This document shows positions 23,506 to 37,425 of a stretch of DNA of 60,000 bases, piece by piece; the stretch's first letter is position 1; every line of letters starts with the position of its first letter. Location of the stretch: contig OX485803.1 of assembly GCA_950295325.1 (NCBI GenBank), positions 42,425,554 to 42,485,553 of the forward strand. The letters are read 5' to 3'. The translations under genes and the position numbers were made by a program. The stretch comes from Polytrichum commune. Taxonomy: Eukaryota; Streptophyta; Polytrichopsida; Polytrichales; Polytrichaceae. The notes under the pieces are model-generated. The model made no database searches. It was not told the DNA's origin and worked only from the letters and a program-made list of their open reading frames with translations.

Positions 23506-23942
23506 ACTTGAGTTATAGTAGAACCACCAACATACACCTCAGCATGTGAAGAAAGTGTAGGCTAGGACGATCCAGAGAGTTTGGGGGATCGCAGGTGGCC
23601 CGGGAGCGTGGGGGCCATGTGCGCTAGCAGCTACCAAGCAAGCACCAAAACTTGTTGGAATTGCATTTCATCGCCACCGTCGCCATCGCCATCGCCATGG
23701 CCCTCTGCTTCTCTTCCCCTGCTCTCGATGCTGTCGGCTCTTAGGCATACTCTTGGATCAAGCAAGCGCTACGGATTTGTCGCCCGTCGCCCAGGGTTTG
23801 CAGCAATGAGGGAGGAGGATCATCGGCCAGCTGGGAGGTGGCGTGTTGCAAGCGCACGAGGGAAAGGGATTGAGATCGCAGGTTGAGTAACTTTGCTGCT
23901 GTTACTGGCATTTGGATTAATAGGAGCAGAGGAACAATAATT

Positions 23943-26900
23943 ATGGCGACATCGAACAAGCCGTCTGTTAGGTCGCGGACCATGGCCCCGTCAAGGGCTC
24001 CTCCGCCAGTAGCGAATGGAAGGTCTGGCTACGACGCCTACCACGACGATCAGCTCACCGCGTTCGAGAACGAGGATTTCGATCCCAAGGGCTACGTGGA
24101 ATCCAAGTGCCAATCCTTGAGTGAGAAGGTATGGTGTTTCTTTCTTTCTTTCTTCCCCTCGTAGGGCATTGTGCCATGGTCGGCATTGGATGGGCATGGT
24201 GGCTAAGACTTACTTAGTGCTGGAGATGAGGTAACAGACATGGCACATATTGCACCAATTGATCGATACTTGCACGGATTTGTTTTGTGAGTGCGACTGG
24301 CAAGGTGATCGGCTACTTGTTGTACTTCACTTCATCGGGCGGAGATTTTTATCATCAGCATTTGGTCGCTCTCCCCTCGCTTGTGATGAGGGTACCGCAC
24401 AAGCTTAGTCCTGGTTGATCAATTCACCGATCACTTCAAATTCGGGATTAATTAGGTCGCTATTTGACTGTGACCTAGATGTCATACTCTAAGTTAGGTC
24501 ATCTTGCAGCTGGGGGCACGAAAGGGGAAGTGCTGATGTCATGTGACGTGTCATCAGTACATTGGGGATGTGTTCCGAAGTTGTGCTCTATGCAAGGAAT
24601 TTTTGTTCAACGGTTTGGAATTAATGGTAGGTTGGCCTGTGCTGTGTGTGCAAAGAGACTATGACCGTAGGGTTTGTTCCATCCTCAAAATCAATAAAAA
24701 TACTATCATAGACCAAAATCCAAACAAACCAATCTTGTTAAGAGAAACTGCCCAAAGGAAATTAAAAAGTGACTCCCAAATCAAATATGATAAATAAAAT
24801 AGAAACGAGATAAAATCATATATCAAAACGAGTAAGCATTCACGCTAAATATACGATTGGAATTCAGCGAAATAGCTGACGCATGTCAGAGGTGGAAGAT
24901 AGTAGTGTAAGGTTGACAGTAATTAACAGATATCATGACATTGTCGGCAGGGCATTCGGAGGTTGTGTGAGGAGCTTATGGATTTGAAGAAAGTATCTGC
25001 CGATGAGATGCGAAAAAGTGTCTACCACAACTATACTGCTTTTATCAGGTTCATATGCACACTTCCGTCACCCTCGTCTTATACCCTTTGGTCAAACTCT
25101 TAGTCCAAGTTATAAAATACACTACACAGCACGTAACTCCAATTTGAGCAGAAATTCAGTATTCTAAAGGAGATCACTCAAGGTTAAATGCAAGTCATAC
25201 TCCTTGTAGAGCCCCCACTCCTAAGGAGTTAGAAGCCTTGGAATGTGTGAGCTTCTTTTTAATACAGGCATTCTTGTGGACTTTATCTAGCAACTTGCTG
25301 ATCTATCAATTATTTCAATGTTCACCTTGTTGCTGGTTCAAGATAATCCTCATTGCCTTTGCAAGATGATTCATATACTCATTAAGTCAGTGCTTGGTAA
25401 TATATAATTGTTGCATGGTTGATGATGTACTGGTCCTCAGTTTCCAGTAATTGGCATAGACTAATTGATATATTACTTTATGTAGTACCTCAAAAGAGAT
25501 TTCAGATCTGGAGGAGGAAATCACAGCAATGAGCAACCTCTTACAATCCCAAGCAGCTTTAATCCGGACATTGGCTGAAAGTGGAGCTTCAATACCAGTA
25601 GGCTTATCTGATGGGACACTTGATAAGGAGTGCTACGAGGATGATGATGAGCCTACAGAGGTGGTAAAACGTACACAAGTAATTCCTGACACATTAGACA
25701 TTCTGTTGGCAGAAAGAAATGTAGATGCTGCCCTCAAAATGCTTGATGAAGGTGAGGGTTTATTGAGTGATCGAGCCCTGAGCGAGGCTGTTGTTCAACA
25801 GCTAGAAGAGGCATTATCAGAAAGAAGAGCAAGGTTAGCTGCTTACTTAGCTGAAGCAGTCCAACAGCCTACTGTAAGGGGTTCAGAGCTTAGGTTAGCA
25901 ATTTCTGCACTGGATAGACTAGGAGACGGTTCTCGTGCACACACTCTCTTATTGCATTCGCATGAAGAGAGGTTAAAAAACAACATGCGCACACTGCGAC
26001 AAAGTGGAGCTTCGTATGGAGGAGCATATACAACTGCACTCTCACAGTTGGTCTTCTCTGCAATCGCTCAGGCAAGGGTCCTTCTTATGAAAGTACTTTC
26101 TCTATTTCAAATAGGGTTTGGAAGCCCTGGGTTTCTTGTGATTTATTCCTTAAGCAAGAAGTGAAATTGTAGGTCCCTCTTTGATCCACTTCAAGATATA
26201 AGACTGGAAGGAAGGTTGGCTTTTTGAACCAAGACTGGACGTCAATTGTTGTTTTATTTCTGACATGACCATGTCGTGAATATTAGCATATTGTCAATCA
26301 GAGTCTCTTCTACGTGCATGATCTTTATTGGGAAAGAACAGATGAGCGTTACCTTCAAGCATAAACACTTCATGAAACCATTTTAGGGGAGGATGAAAGG
26401 CTTGATATTTGAATAAGGTTCCAGTGATGTAAAGAATCATTTGTAACTAAGCATGATATTGAGGATCAGATGTGATGTGAATATCTGCAGCCGTAGTACC
26501 TCCATTCTTTAACACTTTGTGTCAGACTGTTTCTTGGAACCATTTCTAGTCTTTCCCTTCTTGTGTCCAGTCATAGGTTTGGATGGATTTATGCAATATG
26601 GTGGAAAGATTGCCTGACTCAAGTGGAATCTCTCATACTTATCTCCAGTATTTTGCTTCTGATGTTTGGGAGGATCATGCGAAAACCATTGAGTGATGAA
26701 TTGAGGAATCGCTTCTACATGGTGTTTCCCTTCTGAATATGATCTTTGGGCTGTACCACTAAGGAGTTGTCATCTTTGATTGAAGTGCACTCAATTAGTC
26801 CTTCTAGCAGATGGCATTTTCCTGGTTTGACAATGTTTGGTCTTTGCTATGATTGCAGGCTTCAAAAGATTCAGTGGCAGTATTTGGGGAAGTCCCTTCA

Positions 26901-29534
26901 TATGCATCAGAGCTAGTCCTCTGGGCTAGTAATATTACTGAAATGTGTGCTCTCGTAATTAAAAAGAATGTACTTCTCTCATCTGCTGCAACTGGAGGTC
27001 TTCGAGCTGCTGTGGAATGTGTCCAAATTGCCCTAGGTCACTGTGTGTTGCTAGAGGAAAGGGGACTGACACTTTGTCCAACTCTCTCAAGGCTTGTGAG
27101 GCCCAGTATAGAGCAGGCTTTGAAGGCCAATTTGGAAAACATAATTGAGAGTGTTGGGTCCCTGGCAGCAGCTGATAAGTGGGTCCTGGATATCCCTCCT
27201 CAGTGGGGTGCTACTGGGATGCGATCTTCTAGGGGAGGAGTCACAAATCTGAGACTTTCCAGCAGTGGTCACCGCTTCATCTCAATGGTTCAGGCAAGTC
27301 AAATTATATTCTCTCTTGGTATAATTGATGGACATGTTCATGGACTGATGGTTGCCTTTGGTTACTAGCATTGCCTTTGTGATAAATAGGCAAATGTGCA
27401 CTGGGTTCTCCCTGGACTCATGGTCATAAATGATATTTAGGTCTGTGCTTTGTATCTGCCTCCCATTTGTTTTTGGGCTATAAACCTGCATTTGCTAATT
27501 GCTATGACATTTAAAAGTTTACTCTTAAAGTGGAAGTCTAGTACTGCATGTAGTCTTACCTGGTGTTTGTGACTCAATTTTCCATGGTACAGGACTTTCT
27601 GGAGGATGTAGGACCCCTTGTCAGCATGCAGCTTGGAGGAGCTGCTTTGGATGGTCTAGGTGATATCTTTGATCGATATATTGATATGCTCATTAATGCC
27701 TTGCCTGGTCAAGAACTTGAGGAGGAGCAGAGAAGGAAGGTACTTCAATTTGCAGATGCCAGAATACTGAATGTCCTTTCTAAGTGGACAGGGTCTGGGT
27801 TTCTACATGTTGTTGGGTGGCAGGTGTAAGGTGACATTGTTTTGCCAATGCAAAGTTCTTGCCCTACTCATGTAATTGTTAATATTGTCAATGTATTGAC
27901 AAGAATGAGTTTTTGGCTTATTTGGTGTAGGTCCGTGTTGCAGCGACAGAGGAACAACAGCTGGCGTTATTGGGAAATGCAGCAGCTCTTTTAGATGAGC
28001 TTGTGCCACTTGCAGCCACTAAGCTTTTGCCCAGTAGTGTTCAAGCAATGGGTGGAGAGAAGGCTCTCCGCACATCAACATTGACGGCACGTTCACCTGA
28101 ACTGAAGGACCTGCGACGACGATTGCAAAAAGCAGTGGATAAACTTAAACTCTATCTGTGCAATGAGATTGTCGTGGGCTTGTGCTATGACGAATATGGA
28201 AGCAAGCTTAGTGCGGCAACATATTTCCAAGTTGAAAAGGATCAGCCCATGTGGCACAACGATCCAATGCCAACAGCACTTTTCCAGGTATGGTCAATAT
28301 GTATTCTCAGTTTGTTTTCACACATCTTCAGAATGTCATTTATTTGTCTGTTGTTCATTAAACATGGGAACTGATAGTGACATGTTCTGGGATGGCAGTC
28401 CCTTTTTGTCAAGCTCACATCCATCCAACAGAAAGCTGCGAATGTGCTACCTGGGCGAGAGAGGGTGACACACCTGTTGCTGATACGTCTCACTGAGACG
28501 TTTGTTATCGAGTTGCAAACAAATCAAGAAGTATGGGGTCTAGTAGAAGATGACCCAACGAGCCTTGGCCCCATTGCTTTGCAACAGGTGTGTATTGGAC
28601 GTTCATTTGAAACTATAACCTTAGACTGATGGAAGGTGGTGTTCTAATTCTATTGTGTACTTGAGGCATGAGGGGGTCCTTGTGGGGGCTAGTGAATGCA
28701 GAACCTGATGTTGAATGCATCTTTGACTGGTTGCAGTTTATTTTGGACTTGGAGTTTCTCTCATTGGTTGCAAAGAATGGAAATTTTCTGTCAAGGACTG
28801 TATTTCAAGCAATCACAGAGCAAGAAGAGCGTATGAAGGATGCGTACATGGTCAGTGGAGCTGATCTTGACAGGTATGTGCCCACATATTACTCATTTGT
28901 TGAAGCTCTTTGCAATGGGCTTTGTGCATGTCTGAAGCTGGAACCGGAGATTGGGTTATTCCCAACACTCTTGACCTGATTTGATGCCAACATGGATCCT
29001 AAATATGATAATTCCATGTAGATGGTGAAAAATTACAGCCATATTTTGCTAAAGGGAGTAAGGAGAGTCGAAATTGTTGCAGATCAGTAGATGCTACTCT
29101 GCAGAGTCTAACAGCAAACCTTTCTGTTTTGAAGATTCTACATATCAATATTTCTAAAGCCAATACCATCTTCTAACCACTGAGTTATGTAAATAATACA
29201 GAGGGCCTGCTTCAGTATCATTCTCTCAAGTACCGTGCTGAAGAGGAATGAAAGGGGAGCTTTAGATTATCTTACCTTAGAATACAGAAAGCCCTTTTTG
29301 CTAATTTCCACACAGTCCTGTATAACCTGAGTCTTTCATCTGTTAATGAGGTGTCTAATCCTAATTTGCTGTGCCGTGTGATGCAGTGCTTTGCCTGATC
29401 CCGAATGGCTGCTATCCGCTGTACAGGATAATTTTGAGAGATTGATGGAAATCTGGAACAGACAAAGTGGAGGGGTACCTTATGATGTCACCAGCCCTAC
29501 TTCACAGTCTGTCTCATCATTTCGTTCTGAGTAA
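23943..29534 (+). CDS. EXO84B: Exocyst complex component EXO84 (EXO84B-like)
   Basis: Subunit of the octameric exocyst, which tethers secretory vesicles to the plasma membrane. Nine exons give 760 aa (Arabidopsis EXO84B is about 750): 23943-24128, 24951-25048, 25486-26071, 26859-27293, 27593-27739, 27931-28287, 28399-28587, 28737-28873, 29387-29534. The N-terminal coiled-coil is about residues 63-125 (GIRRLCEELMDLKK; ISDLEEEITAMSNLLQSQAA). The helical-bundle core includes DTLDILLAERNVDAALKMLD (~162), SYGGAYTTALSQLVFSAIAQ, ATGGLRAAVECVQIALGHC, SMVQDFLEDVGPL and GRERVTHLLLIRLTE. The C terminus SPTSQSVSSFRSE resembles the family tail. All phases close. Introns 3 and 4 begin with GC. Exon 5 could instead end at 27,823, adding 28 in-frame codons; the shorter form fits the family better. 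The ATG at 23,943 is chosen as the first in frame; a GC-rich leader precedes it and contains an ATG at 23,617 opening an 89-codon upstream frame. Confidence 0.95.
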
Positions 29535-31074
29535 AGTGTTTGGCACTAGATCTTAGAACACAAGGACGTCACCTCTGTAACATCAAACCAGGTCTCCCTA
29601 GCCGTAGTCCTCTGCATGATCGTGCAGGCTGGAGTGCAAGACTTACACTGCAGTCCGAGTATATAGTGACCATGTTAGACCCAGCTAGAAATTTGTCCAG
29701 GTGTAATGTTCCTGCTCCTCTGAGATGGGGAAGAAATCAACGTAGAGTAGATTCCCCAGCTGATTGATGGCAGCTTTACTTACTAAGCTTGTTGTCATCA
29801 GTCAAGCTTGTCAGATAATATAAGTTGATGGGTACTTTGTACCCGTGTTTAGATTCCACATGGCATATACTGGGTAAAGGTGCCCCATCACCTCTGTCCC
29901 CTAAATTATTCAAATGCTTTTAGGTGGTAGGTTAAAGTGGTTCTAGTGGACAGAGGATACTATGTTCTGCCAGCCTAGTAAGAGATGTACTGGACGACGG
30001 CACCAGAGGATGCAATCAATCTAAAGGCCATAGTGGGTTCTCATTCCCAGAGGCGTTGGACAACAGTCGAGCTATTTCAGGAAGAGCTGTGGTAATTTAT
30101 GGCCCCTGTATAAATCACATCAAATTGTGTAGTGTTTTATGATTCAGATGATTTTGTGAGTGTGTTTCACTGCATTGTGCTTTTCACTACAGGCGACAAA
30201 ATAGCACAATCTGTGTGAAATGAGCATATGAATTGTTTTGTACTGTTCAAAGACCTGGGGCTGACTACAATTTCCTTCTGTGACAGATGGGCTGGAGCGG
30301 TCCACAGTGTGTGGAAGCACTACAGTGCTACTGCTTACACGGATGTTATTCTGCAAGATGTGTGCCTTTTTCAAGTAGACGTGATCGAACTTGGACACAA
30401 ATTTTCTATGTTTTTGCTCATATTGAGCACCTATGGCTCTTTATCAAATTGCTAGACAAATCTTTGCTGCCCATTTCTCTTATGTGTGGGAATTTTTTTA
30501 ACTTGGGGTCAGGAATTGTGCAATCATGTGCCAGGAGCGCATTGATCTGAAATCTAAGATTTGGCCAGCTAATATTTATGTCAGACATTCCTGTATGGAA
30601 AACAAAAATCAATCGAGGATCTTCAACAATGTTGCTACACCAAATTCTGGATTTAGTGCAGATGGAAAATTTGTGCGGGCAGTCGTCGTGTTGTTGAATC
30701 GAGTGAGTTCACCTTGCCTAAGACCATGAGATTAAATTAGGGGTTGAGTGACATCAGTGAAGTGGAGGCACCAATTGGTCTTGGATTTTTTGTGCTGGTC
30801 ACACTAAATCATCAATTTGGTTTTAGTTCCATGCACATCCTGAAGGCATTGTTTCACATCATTTAATGTACCATGCCTGAAGTATACAAAAGAGATCATG
30901 CACAGAATGACGTCAGCAGAATCAAGGAGACAAGATTAAAAAGCATTAGTTTCCTGTGAGTATAGAGCACCCAAGTATAGCAGCTTGTTAGTATTTGCTG
31001 TTGATGGGTTGTTATGACGTGTTAGCATGCACTAGGATTATACATATACCACATAACATAAGCAGGCCTAAAAT
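29535..31074. other. EXO84 3' flank, no further gene
   Basis: Presumably includes the EXO84 3' untranslated region. Open stretches at 29,540-29,767 and 30,228-30,550 lack family resemblance or splice support and are not called as genes. Confidence 0.5.
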
Positions 31075-31077
31075 AGA

Positions 31078-31190
31078 CACTTTTAGCTCTGCTGCCACTC
31101 CTAGGATATGAAACTTGGAATTAGTGTGAGATGATTAGCAAATCCGAATCAAAGCTGTTGCCATTATCCTCAAAAAAAACATAGAGCCCA
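31078..31190. repeat. Repeat shared with ALMT intron 2
   Basis: About 113 bp beginning ACTTTTAGCTCTGC matches plus-strand 45,754-45,865 (intron 2 of the ALMT gene and just beyond) in order: ACTTTTAGCT, AGGATATGA, AATTAGTG.(A/G)AGAT, TTAGCAAATC/TAAGCAAATC, CCATT.TCCTCAA. It is probably a small dispersed repeat or a duplicated intron piece. Confidence 0.5.
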
Positions 31191-31803
31191 TCAAGATTGA
31201 GGATTTTCTTTGTCAACATTTGACCATGTAGTCCAATCTCTATTGAACATGTTTTTTTGGTGTCCATGCTTAGATCCACACCTCACTCTACATCAATCAA
31301 ATATAGGTGTGCAATTAGGATAATTATTTAAATCAAGCTTGCTTACTGGATACCGCATTTGTTCACATACACTTCAGTTAGGAGGAAAAATAAGAAAGAA
31401 AAATAAAATTTGAAGCTTGTTTCATAAAATGTTCTTTCTAGCAATTAATTGATCAATATGTACGGGTGCAACATGCTAGGATGATACAAATCCAAGCTAG
31501 TTATTTTTCAACGACCATAGGAGTTGCTCCTAGTGTTAAGATTGCACTTGCTAGTTAGCAAGCAATTTTAGCTTAGCTAACATACTTGTTAAGCAAAATT
31601 AAGTGTACACTTGTAATGGTTAGGTAATGGAGATGTTAGCCCTAAGAGTGCTTTAAGAGCTTCAAGAACTTCTTAATTAGTTCACCTCCCTAGGTCAGTT
31701 TACTAACTATTTAATAGTTATCTACCCACCTCCCTGACGTGCTTGTTGGGCAAGGAGCTTTTTCTTTCCAAAGCTCTTCCTCCCGATCACCGGGGAGGGG
31801 GCA

Positions 31804-32511
31804 CTCTTCTTTGAGGGCATGTGTGGGTCCACTTATTTAAAAGTCTTGTATTAAAAAAAAAATTGACAAAAAAGAAGACTATAAATACAAATTATGGACT
31901 ACATAATAGTCTCTTGTATGGTGAGAAAAATATGACGTTTTAAGAGTAACTTGCCTCAATTATATTATTTGTTGGAAGAAAAGAAAAGAAAAGGATATGT
32001 GTTATAAATATGCTTATAAATCAATTTCTATTGACATGCTCTTCTTTGGGAGCGCATGTGGGATCACTCATTAAAATCCTTCTATACAAAATGTTTAGGT
32101 AAAAGAAGAGTGTCTATACAAATTAAGAATACATGATAGTCTATTGTATGTATATGACAATTTTGAAACTTTACAGTAAATTGCCTCAATTATGTATACA
32201 AAATATAGGCTTTTGGAAACAAAAAGTGGCATGTGTTTTATAGGTGCTCATAAAACTTGTTATTTATTGACATGCTCTTCTTTGAGAACACCTGCATGAC
32301 CCTTTACCAAAATCCTTGTATACAATTTTTTATTATTGAAAGGAAGTCTATGAATACACTACATAATAGGCTCATGTGTGTATACAACAATTTGAAAATT
32401 TTGAAGTAAATTCCCTCAATTATGTATAAAACCTACAAGTTATTCGGAAAAGGAAGAAAGAAATCATATGTTATACATATGTTTACTAACCACTTTTTAT
32501 TGACAAATTCA
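31804..32511. repeat. Tandem array, 3 x ~235 bp
   Basis: CTCTTCTTTG(A/G)G starts units at 31,804, 32,039 and 32,275 (spacing 235 and 236). Each unit continues through AAAATCCTT-like, ACTACATAATAG, TTGCCTCAATTAT and TATTGACA(T/A) landmarks. No coding content. It lies in the spacer downstream of EXO84. Confidence 0.8.
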
Positions 32512-35410
32512 TTGAAATTTGACACAAGGGACAACAAGTATTGCTTCATGGCACAAATGAACTTTTGTGGGGGGCCAAGGTACATAAGGATGAAATATAT
32601 TGAACTCTTGTGAAAACCTTAGAGGCGACTTGGCTTACACACACCTCACCCCCAAAATTTGTGCTACCCTATTTGATTCTACAAATATTGGGTGCAACAA
32701 TACCATCTCATATGTATATGTTGTAAACCTAATTCATCCAAAGAACCCTTTTGTATTCTTTAGACATAAACACATGAAAAAACTCTAACATGATATGCAA
32801 TTGCTTTATGTTGAGGTCATTGATTGCGCATTCAAATTATGCTAATGCACTTGTTCATATGGGGAAAGTTAGAAAAGAAGGTAGTTTTGTTCTGGGAATA
32901 TTTATCTTACTCTTTGAAAATTTTAGACCCTATATTTAGTAAAGATACTAATTATCATCATTTTCCTCCACCCTATCGGTAATTTGTAATTCCAAAGTTA
33001 TGCAATAAATTGCACCCTATTATCTTTATAAGAAGTAGGATCTCAGTTTTTTCCTTGTGGTATTGGAGTGGAGTTCCTTCTTTACTGATGTTTGTCACAT
33101 AAGGAAACATAGCAAAATGACAAAATGTCTAAATCACATAAAGATGGCGTGATTGTGTAGCTAAGGGAGCTATTCAAATTGACAATGGAAAGAGAAAACC
33201 TAGCTCAATGTGCTTCTAGCCCTAAAAAAATGCTTGTTTGATCCACAACCATGGGGGGTGGATTCTTCATACTGTGTGAGTGTAAGAAGGGGTATTTATT
33301 GAGGCAGTAGCATACATAATATAAATAAGGGAGGGGTATTACTCTCCTCTAGGTTGTACATTCAAAAGGCTATTAATAAACTTGAAGTAAAGGTAGATGT
33401 ACACAAGGGGGCCTAAGGTTTGGAGAAAAACTTGACAATAGATGTGTTAATTTCATCCAATCCATCTTTTCATTCACTATTGTCACATGGTAATTATAGT
33501 CCTCGATAACTATCATGTTCATTCTTGTTAGGGTTTTCATTTTGGGTTTTAGGTGTTTAGAAACTAGAGGCTCTTGGAGTGCTCATGGGCTCCCTTGAAT
33601 TTTTCTCTCCACATTATGCCCAAATTATTATGCATTTGTCTTTCTTTGTGTGATGCAATTGTTGAGTATTATTCTATAAATGAAAAAATGTTAAAGGACT
33701 CTCTCATTGGAAAGTGAAAGTAGATTTCTTATATAATAAAAGCATATTTAGCTCATGATTCATATCTTGTATATGTAGTGAAGGCATTTATCACATTAAA
33801 GAAAAAAGCTTAGAATAAATGCATGAGTCCATTTTCTAGCCTACAATTAGTACGTATATGGTGGTTATTCTCTATGAGCTTCTTGTATATAGGGAGTTTT
33901 AATTTCATAGAGGCCCACACATGTCATGTAGGTTTCCAATGAAGGTTCCACCCCCCAAGTCCACAACAAACCAAAGTTCATCCACAATGAACCTAATTTC
34001 ATTCACAATGATTAAGGTTTCATTCATGTTTTCAACAAACTGCCACTTATTTTATTTTTAACATGACTTAAGTCACCCTTTAAATGTACTCATCCTTCAA
34101 GGAAATTAATCATTCCAATTCTTGTTAGGCTCTTTTACAAAGAATAAGTAAATTAACACATTTTGTAGAATTATATATTATATATAAAATAATTTTGGAC
34201 ATTTAATAAAGCCTAATCTAGATCTAAACAAAATATCAAATTTATGTCTTATGAATATATTCCACCCTACCTTTTCTCACACGTCATTTCTACATAAACT
34301 GCTAGTGAATTCCCCTAGTTGATGATTCAAAATTCAAATCAATGTCTTAACATAACTTGATGAACTCCATGTTACCTATTATTAAATTAAAACCAAATAA
34401 TTCCTACAAATATGAGATTTCATATATTTGTGTTGCCCTCTTCCCTTGAGTGTTGTGAGCACATGTAGATTTATAATGCACTAGAATGGTAGTTGTTAAA
34501 AGAAATGATATGTAATATGATAGATGATATAGAAAGAAAAGTTAGTTGGAATGGAAATGTATGCTATATTAAGACATTCATTAAGGATTGGGTGTGACAA
34601 ATGTAATTAAGATTTGTGCTTATGTGGAAAATTTCATTGGATTGTGATTTGATGTGTATTTCTTACAAATTAAAACTTTTAAATAAGTTTGAATGATTTG
34701 GGACATTATAGGGTTCAAGTCATATAAAATTTTCTATGATTCTCTCCTATACAATGTTAGTTGTACAAATTTATTCTATATGCCATCTTTTGACACAAAC
34801 ATTATGGGGGAAAATCATGTAATTTGCATGCTATCCACTCTCCCAAAAGTCCACATTTGGACTAGAAAATCCTTGTGGGATATTAAGGGAAAAAAACCAA
34901 TGTTCCTTGGGGCTAGGGTGGAGAAGGAAAAAAAAGCAAGCAAGTGAGAAAGAACAAAAGGAAGGAAGGATTAAGTTGCATGAAAAAAAAAATGATGCCC
35001 GGAACCTAAAAATAAAACAACTCCAATAGTTAGGTATCATGTCAGTTACATAGGAGCTCAAGTGCTTACTCAACTAAGGCATTTGTTAGGTAACACACTA
35101 GTTAGCCTAACTAACATGAATCCTAGCTAGAAGCAAGTGTGGTCAGGTCCTTAAGGAGGGTGTTTACTAACCCCTTTCTTTTCCTAGTAAGACCCATCCC
35201 AATCACTGTAGATAAATATTGAACATCACATAGGAATCCCTCAAATCCTTTATAGTTCAAGGAGATCTCACCATTATTGAATGAGAAGGCTTAAGATTGA
35301 AGATGGAGATCATTGAAAGTTATTTGTAAGTAACCAAAGTGATGCTTATTCTTATGGGTGAAGGAACACCCTACTGAAGAATTATATGTGGATACAAGCA
35401 TGGTAAAGTG
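32512..35410. other. AT-rich intergenic, no gene
   Basis: No coding pattern, RNA gene or clear element boundary recognised. Confidence 0.6.
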
Positions 35411-35414
35411 AACA

Positions 35415-35990
35415 ACTCTAGATCCTTGCATATTGTTAAGTGAAAGTGATTCAAAACTATATAATAAATTTGAATTTTGTGAAGCTAAAAATCATAGACA
35501 CTTTATTGATCTACAAAGCCAAGCAATTTATGATGATAATTTTTTTCTTCTAAAAACGTCTACATACTTTAGAAGACAGTACAAGTGGCGTGCAAGTAGG
35601 TGATATTGAGGAAACAACTATCTAAATTTTGTTTAAAATACCATAAAATTGATGGTTTCTACAAATTTTGTGATGATGCCCTCAAGTGTACAGTGAATTC
35701 AAGGAATATGAAAAAAACCAACTGTAAAATATTTAAGGTCATGAAATCTACGTCCAAAACCATCTTCAATCATTTGCTTTTGAGTATCACTTTTAATGAT
35801 ACATTTTGAAGTCCACAATTTGATATTTTTCACTTGAATATTTAACACAACATTAGAGGTCATCATGAAAAGAACAAATCCAATTAAAACAAAACTTTGC
35901 TACTACTTTTAGGCCTTTGACCAAAACAATTACGGTTTCAATATACCTGAGCATTATTTCGATCCACTTTACCATCATTGCACCCATGTC
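35415..35990 (-). repeat. Dispersed repeat family, copy B
   Basis: Reverse-oriented member of the family at 7890-8455 and 57,055-57,590. Read on the minus strand it carries TTGGTCAAAGGCC, CATGACCTTAAAT, CACTTGTACT.TCTTCTAAA and the end TTTTGAATCACTTTCACTTAA (TTAAGTGAAAGTGATTCAAA on the plus strand near 35,430). Similarity appears to extend about 60 bp farther at its 5' side than in copy C. Confidence 0.65.
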
Positions 35991-37050
35991 ATAACTTGCA
36001 AATTTCTTGGTTTGATTATCTCTACCCCATATCATTGCAAATATTCATAATGCACAGTTGAATTTATCATTTGAGGTGTAGAACAATACTAACCCCATAA
36101 TTCACATCCTTTAAGTGCTTTCTAGAGGAGCTCATTAGGGGTCCTCAATTGACAAAATATGTGCCACTTGAATTACTCTCAATTTCAACCTTGAATCTTG
36201 GTGTAGGAACATCCCAAGAGAATCCTACTCGTACAAATTTCATGTCATTCTAGGCCCACCAATTGAGTAAAGAGGCCTTAGTAAGAGAGAGGGATGACAT
36301 CAACCATAGGTTGGCATGAATAAGAGTTCATTCACATTGGATCAAAGCTGCAAACTCAAATGTAAACTTGTGGCGGGTTAATGGAGCATGGTTGAGGACA
36401 ACACCTACTGCCTCATGTTAGAAGTGGTCTCTTTGGGAGGGCTTAATATTTCTATATATGCTAGTGCATTATGTATGAGTGCATTATGTTATGTAGTGCA
36501 CCAACCCTAATGCATTTCACATGTAAAGCACCCTAAATGGTCTAACTTATTTATATTCTTGGAATTTTATTTCTTGTGGTCACTCCAATTCACCAATGCT
36601 AGACATCCATCTCTTTGGAGTTGGGGCCCCACCAACATCACCAAAGGTGAAAATGTAGTCACTTGTATTATTACCCTCAATTATTTATTGATTTTATTTT
36701 ATTATAAATGATTTGACACTCAAATTAACAAAAGAGGCCCTGAGTATTAATTTGGAGAGACCCACTAGGGTGAATCGACCACAAATCTATGGGGGTCATG
36801 TCTTTACTAGATCCCCTTTACCTCAGTAATGTTGGTGGAGGCTGAACTCAAAGAGATGAGTGTCTAGCCCTAGTTGGGTGAAATGGTCACACCACTTATT
36901 GAGGGGAGGGTGAGAACACTAATACTATTATAGAGCCCTAGATTACTATATTTAAAAGATTAAAACCCCTAAATTAAGGTCAGAAGCCCTAAATCAATCC
37001 ATTGAACTTAAAATAGGGGCAATCACCCAATGAGTAGGAGAACCAATTGG
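35991..37050. other. Intergenic, no gene
   Basis: No gene recognised. A stretch at 36,499-36,540 (CACCAACCCTAATGCATTTC and onwards) resembles 38,928-38,966, next to the transposon upstream of CPN10. Confidence 0.5.
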
Positions 37051-37425
37051 TACACTAAATGCAATATTTAGTGTCATGTGGTATTTTTTGTCACTATTGT
37101 AACTTTTAGGATAACACTCCTTATGAATAAGTGAACAAATATTGTCATGGATGATGGATGAGTTCATCCATTGGCCCAAACCCTACCTTCTCTTGTCAAC
37201 AACTTGTGATGAAATATTGTCATGGATGATTGTAATTTGGATGCAAAATCACTTGGTAAGTGATAGTAATTGCAACACTGTAAATCTATAATCCCCCAAA
37301 ATTTACAGTGGATGGCAAACAATGTTGGGTTAACAATTAGTGTTGGTGACACTTTACCACGGTTTACAATTAGTATTGAGCAAGACAATTAGAATTGGTG
37401 ACACTAAATATCAAATTTTAGTGTA
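37051..37425. mobile_element. MITE with self-palindromic ends, copy 2
   Basis: The left end 37,051-37,076 (TACACTAAATGCAATATTTA then GTGTCA) and the reverse complement of the right end near 37,399-37,425 (TACACTAAAATTTGATATTT then AGTGTCA) are inverted copies. They match the ends of the 16,653-16,873 element. The interior (~375 bp) is non-coding and holds a direct duplication of AATATTGTCATGGATGAT (near 37,138 and 37,213). Confidence 0.7.

Noticed and set aside
23943-29534. Gene read as COG7 or another Golgi tethering subunit
   Set aside because: The N-terminal coiled-coil could suggest this, but the core motifs (LLAERNVDAAL, SYGGAYTTALSQLVFSAIAQ, GGLRAAVECVQIALGHC) and total length match EXO84B.
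30228-30550. ORFs downstream of EXO84
   Set aside because: Overlapping frames without domains, in probable 3' flanking sequence.
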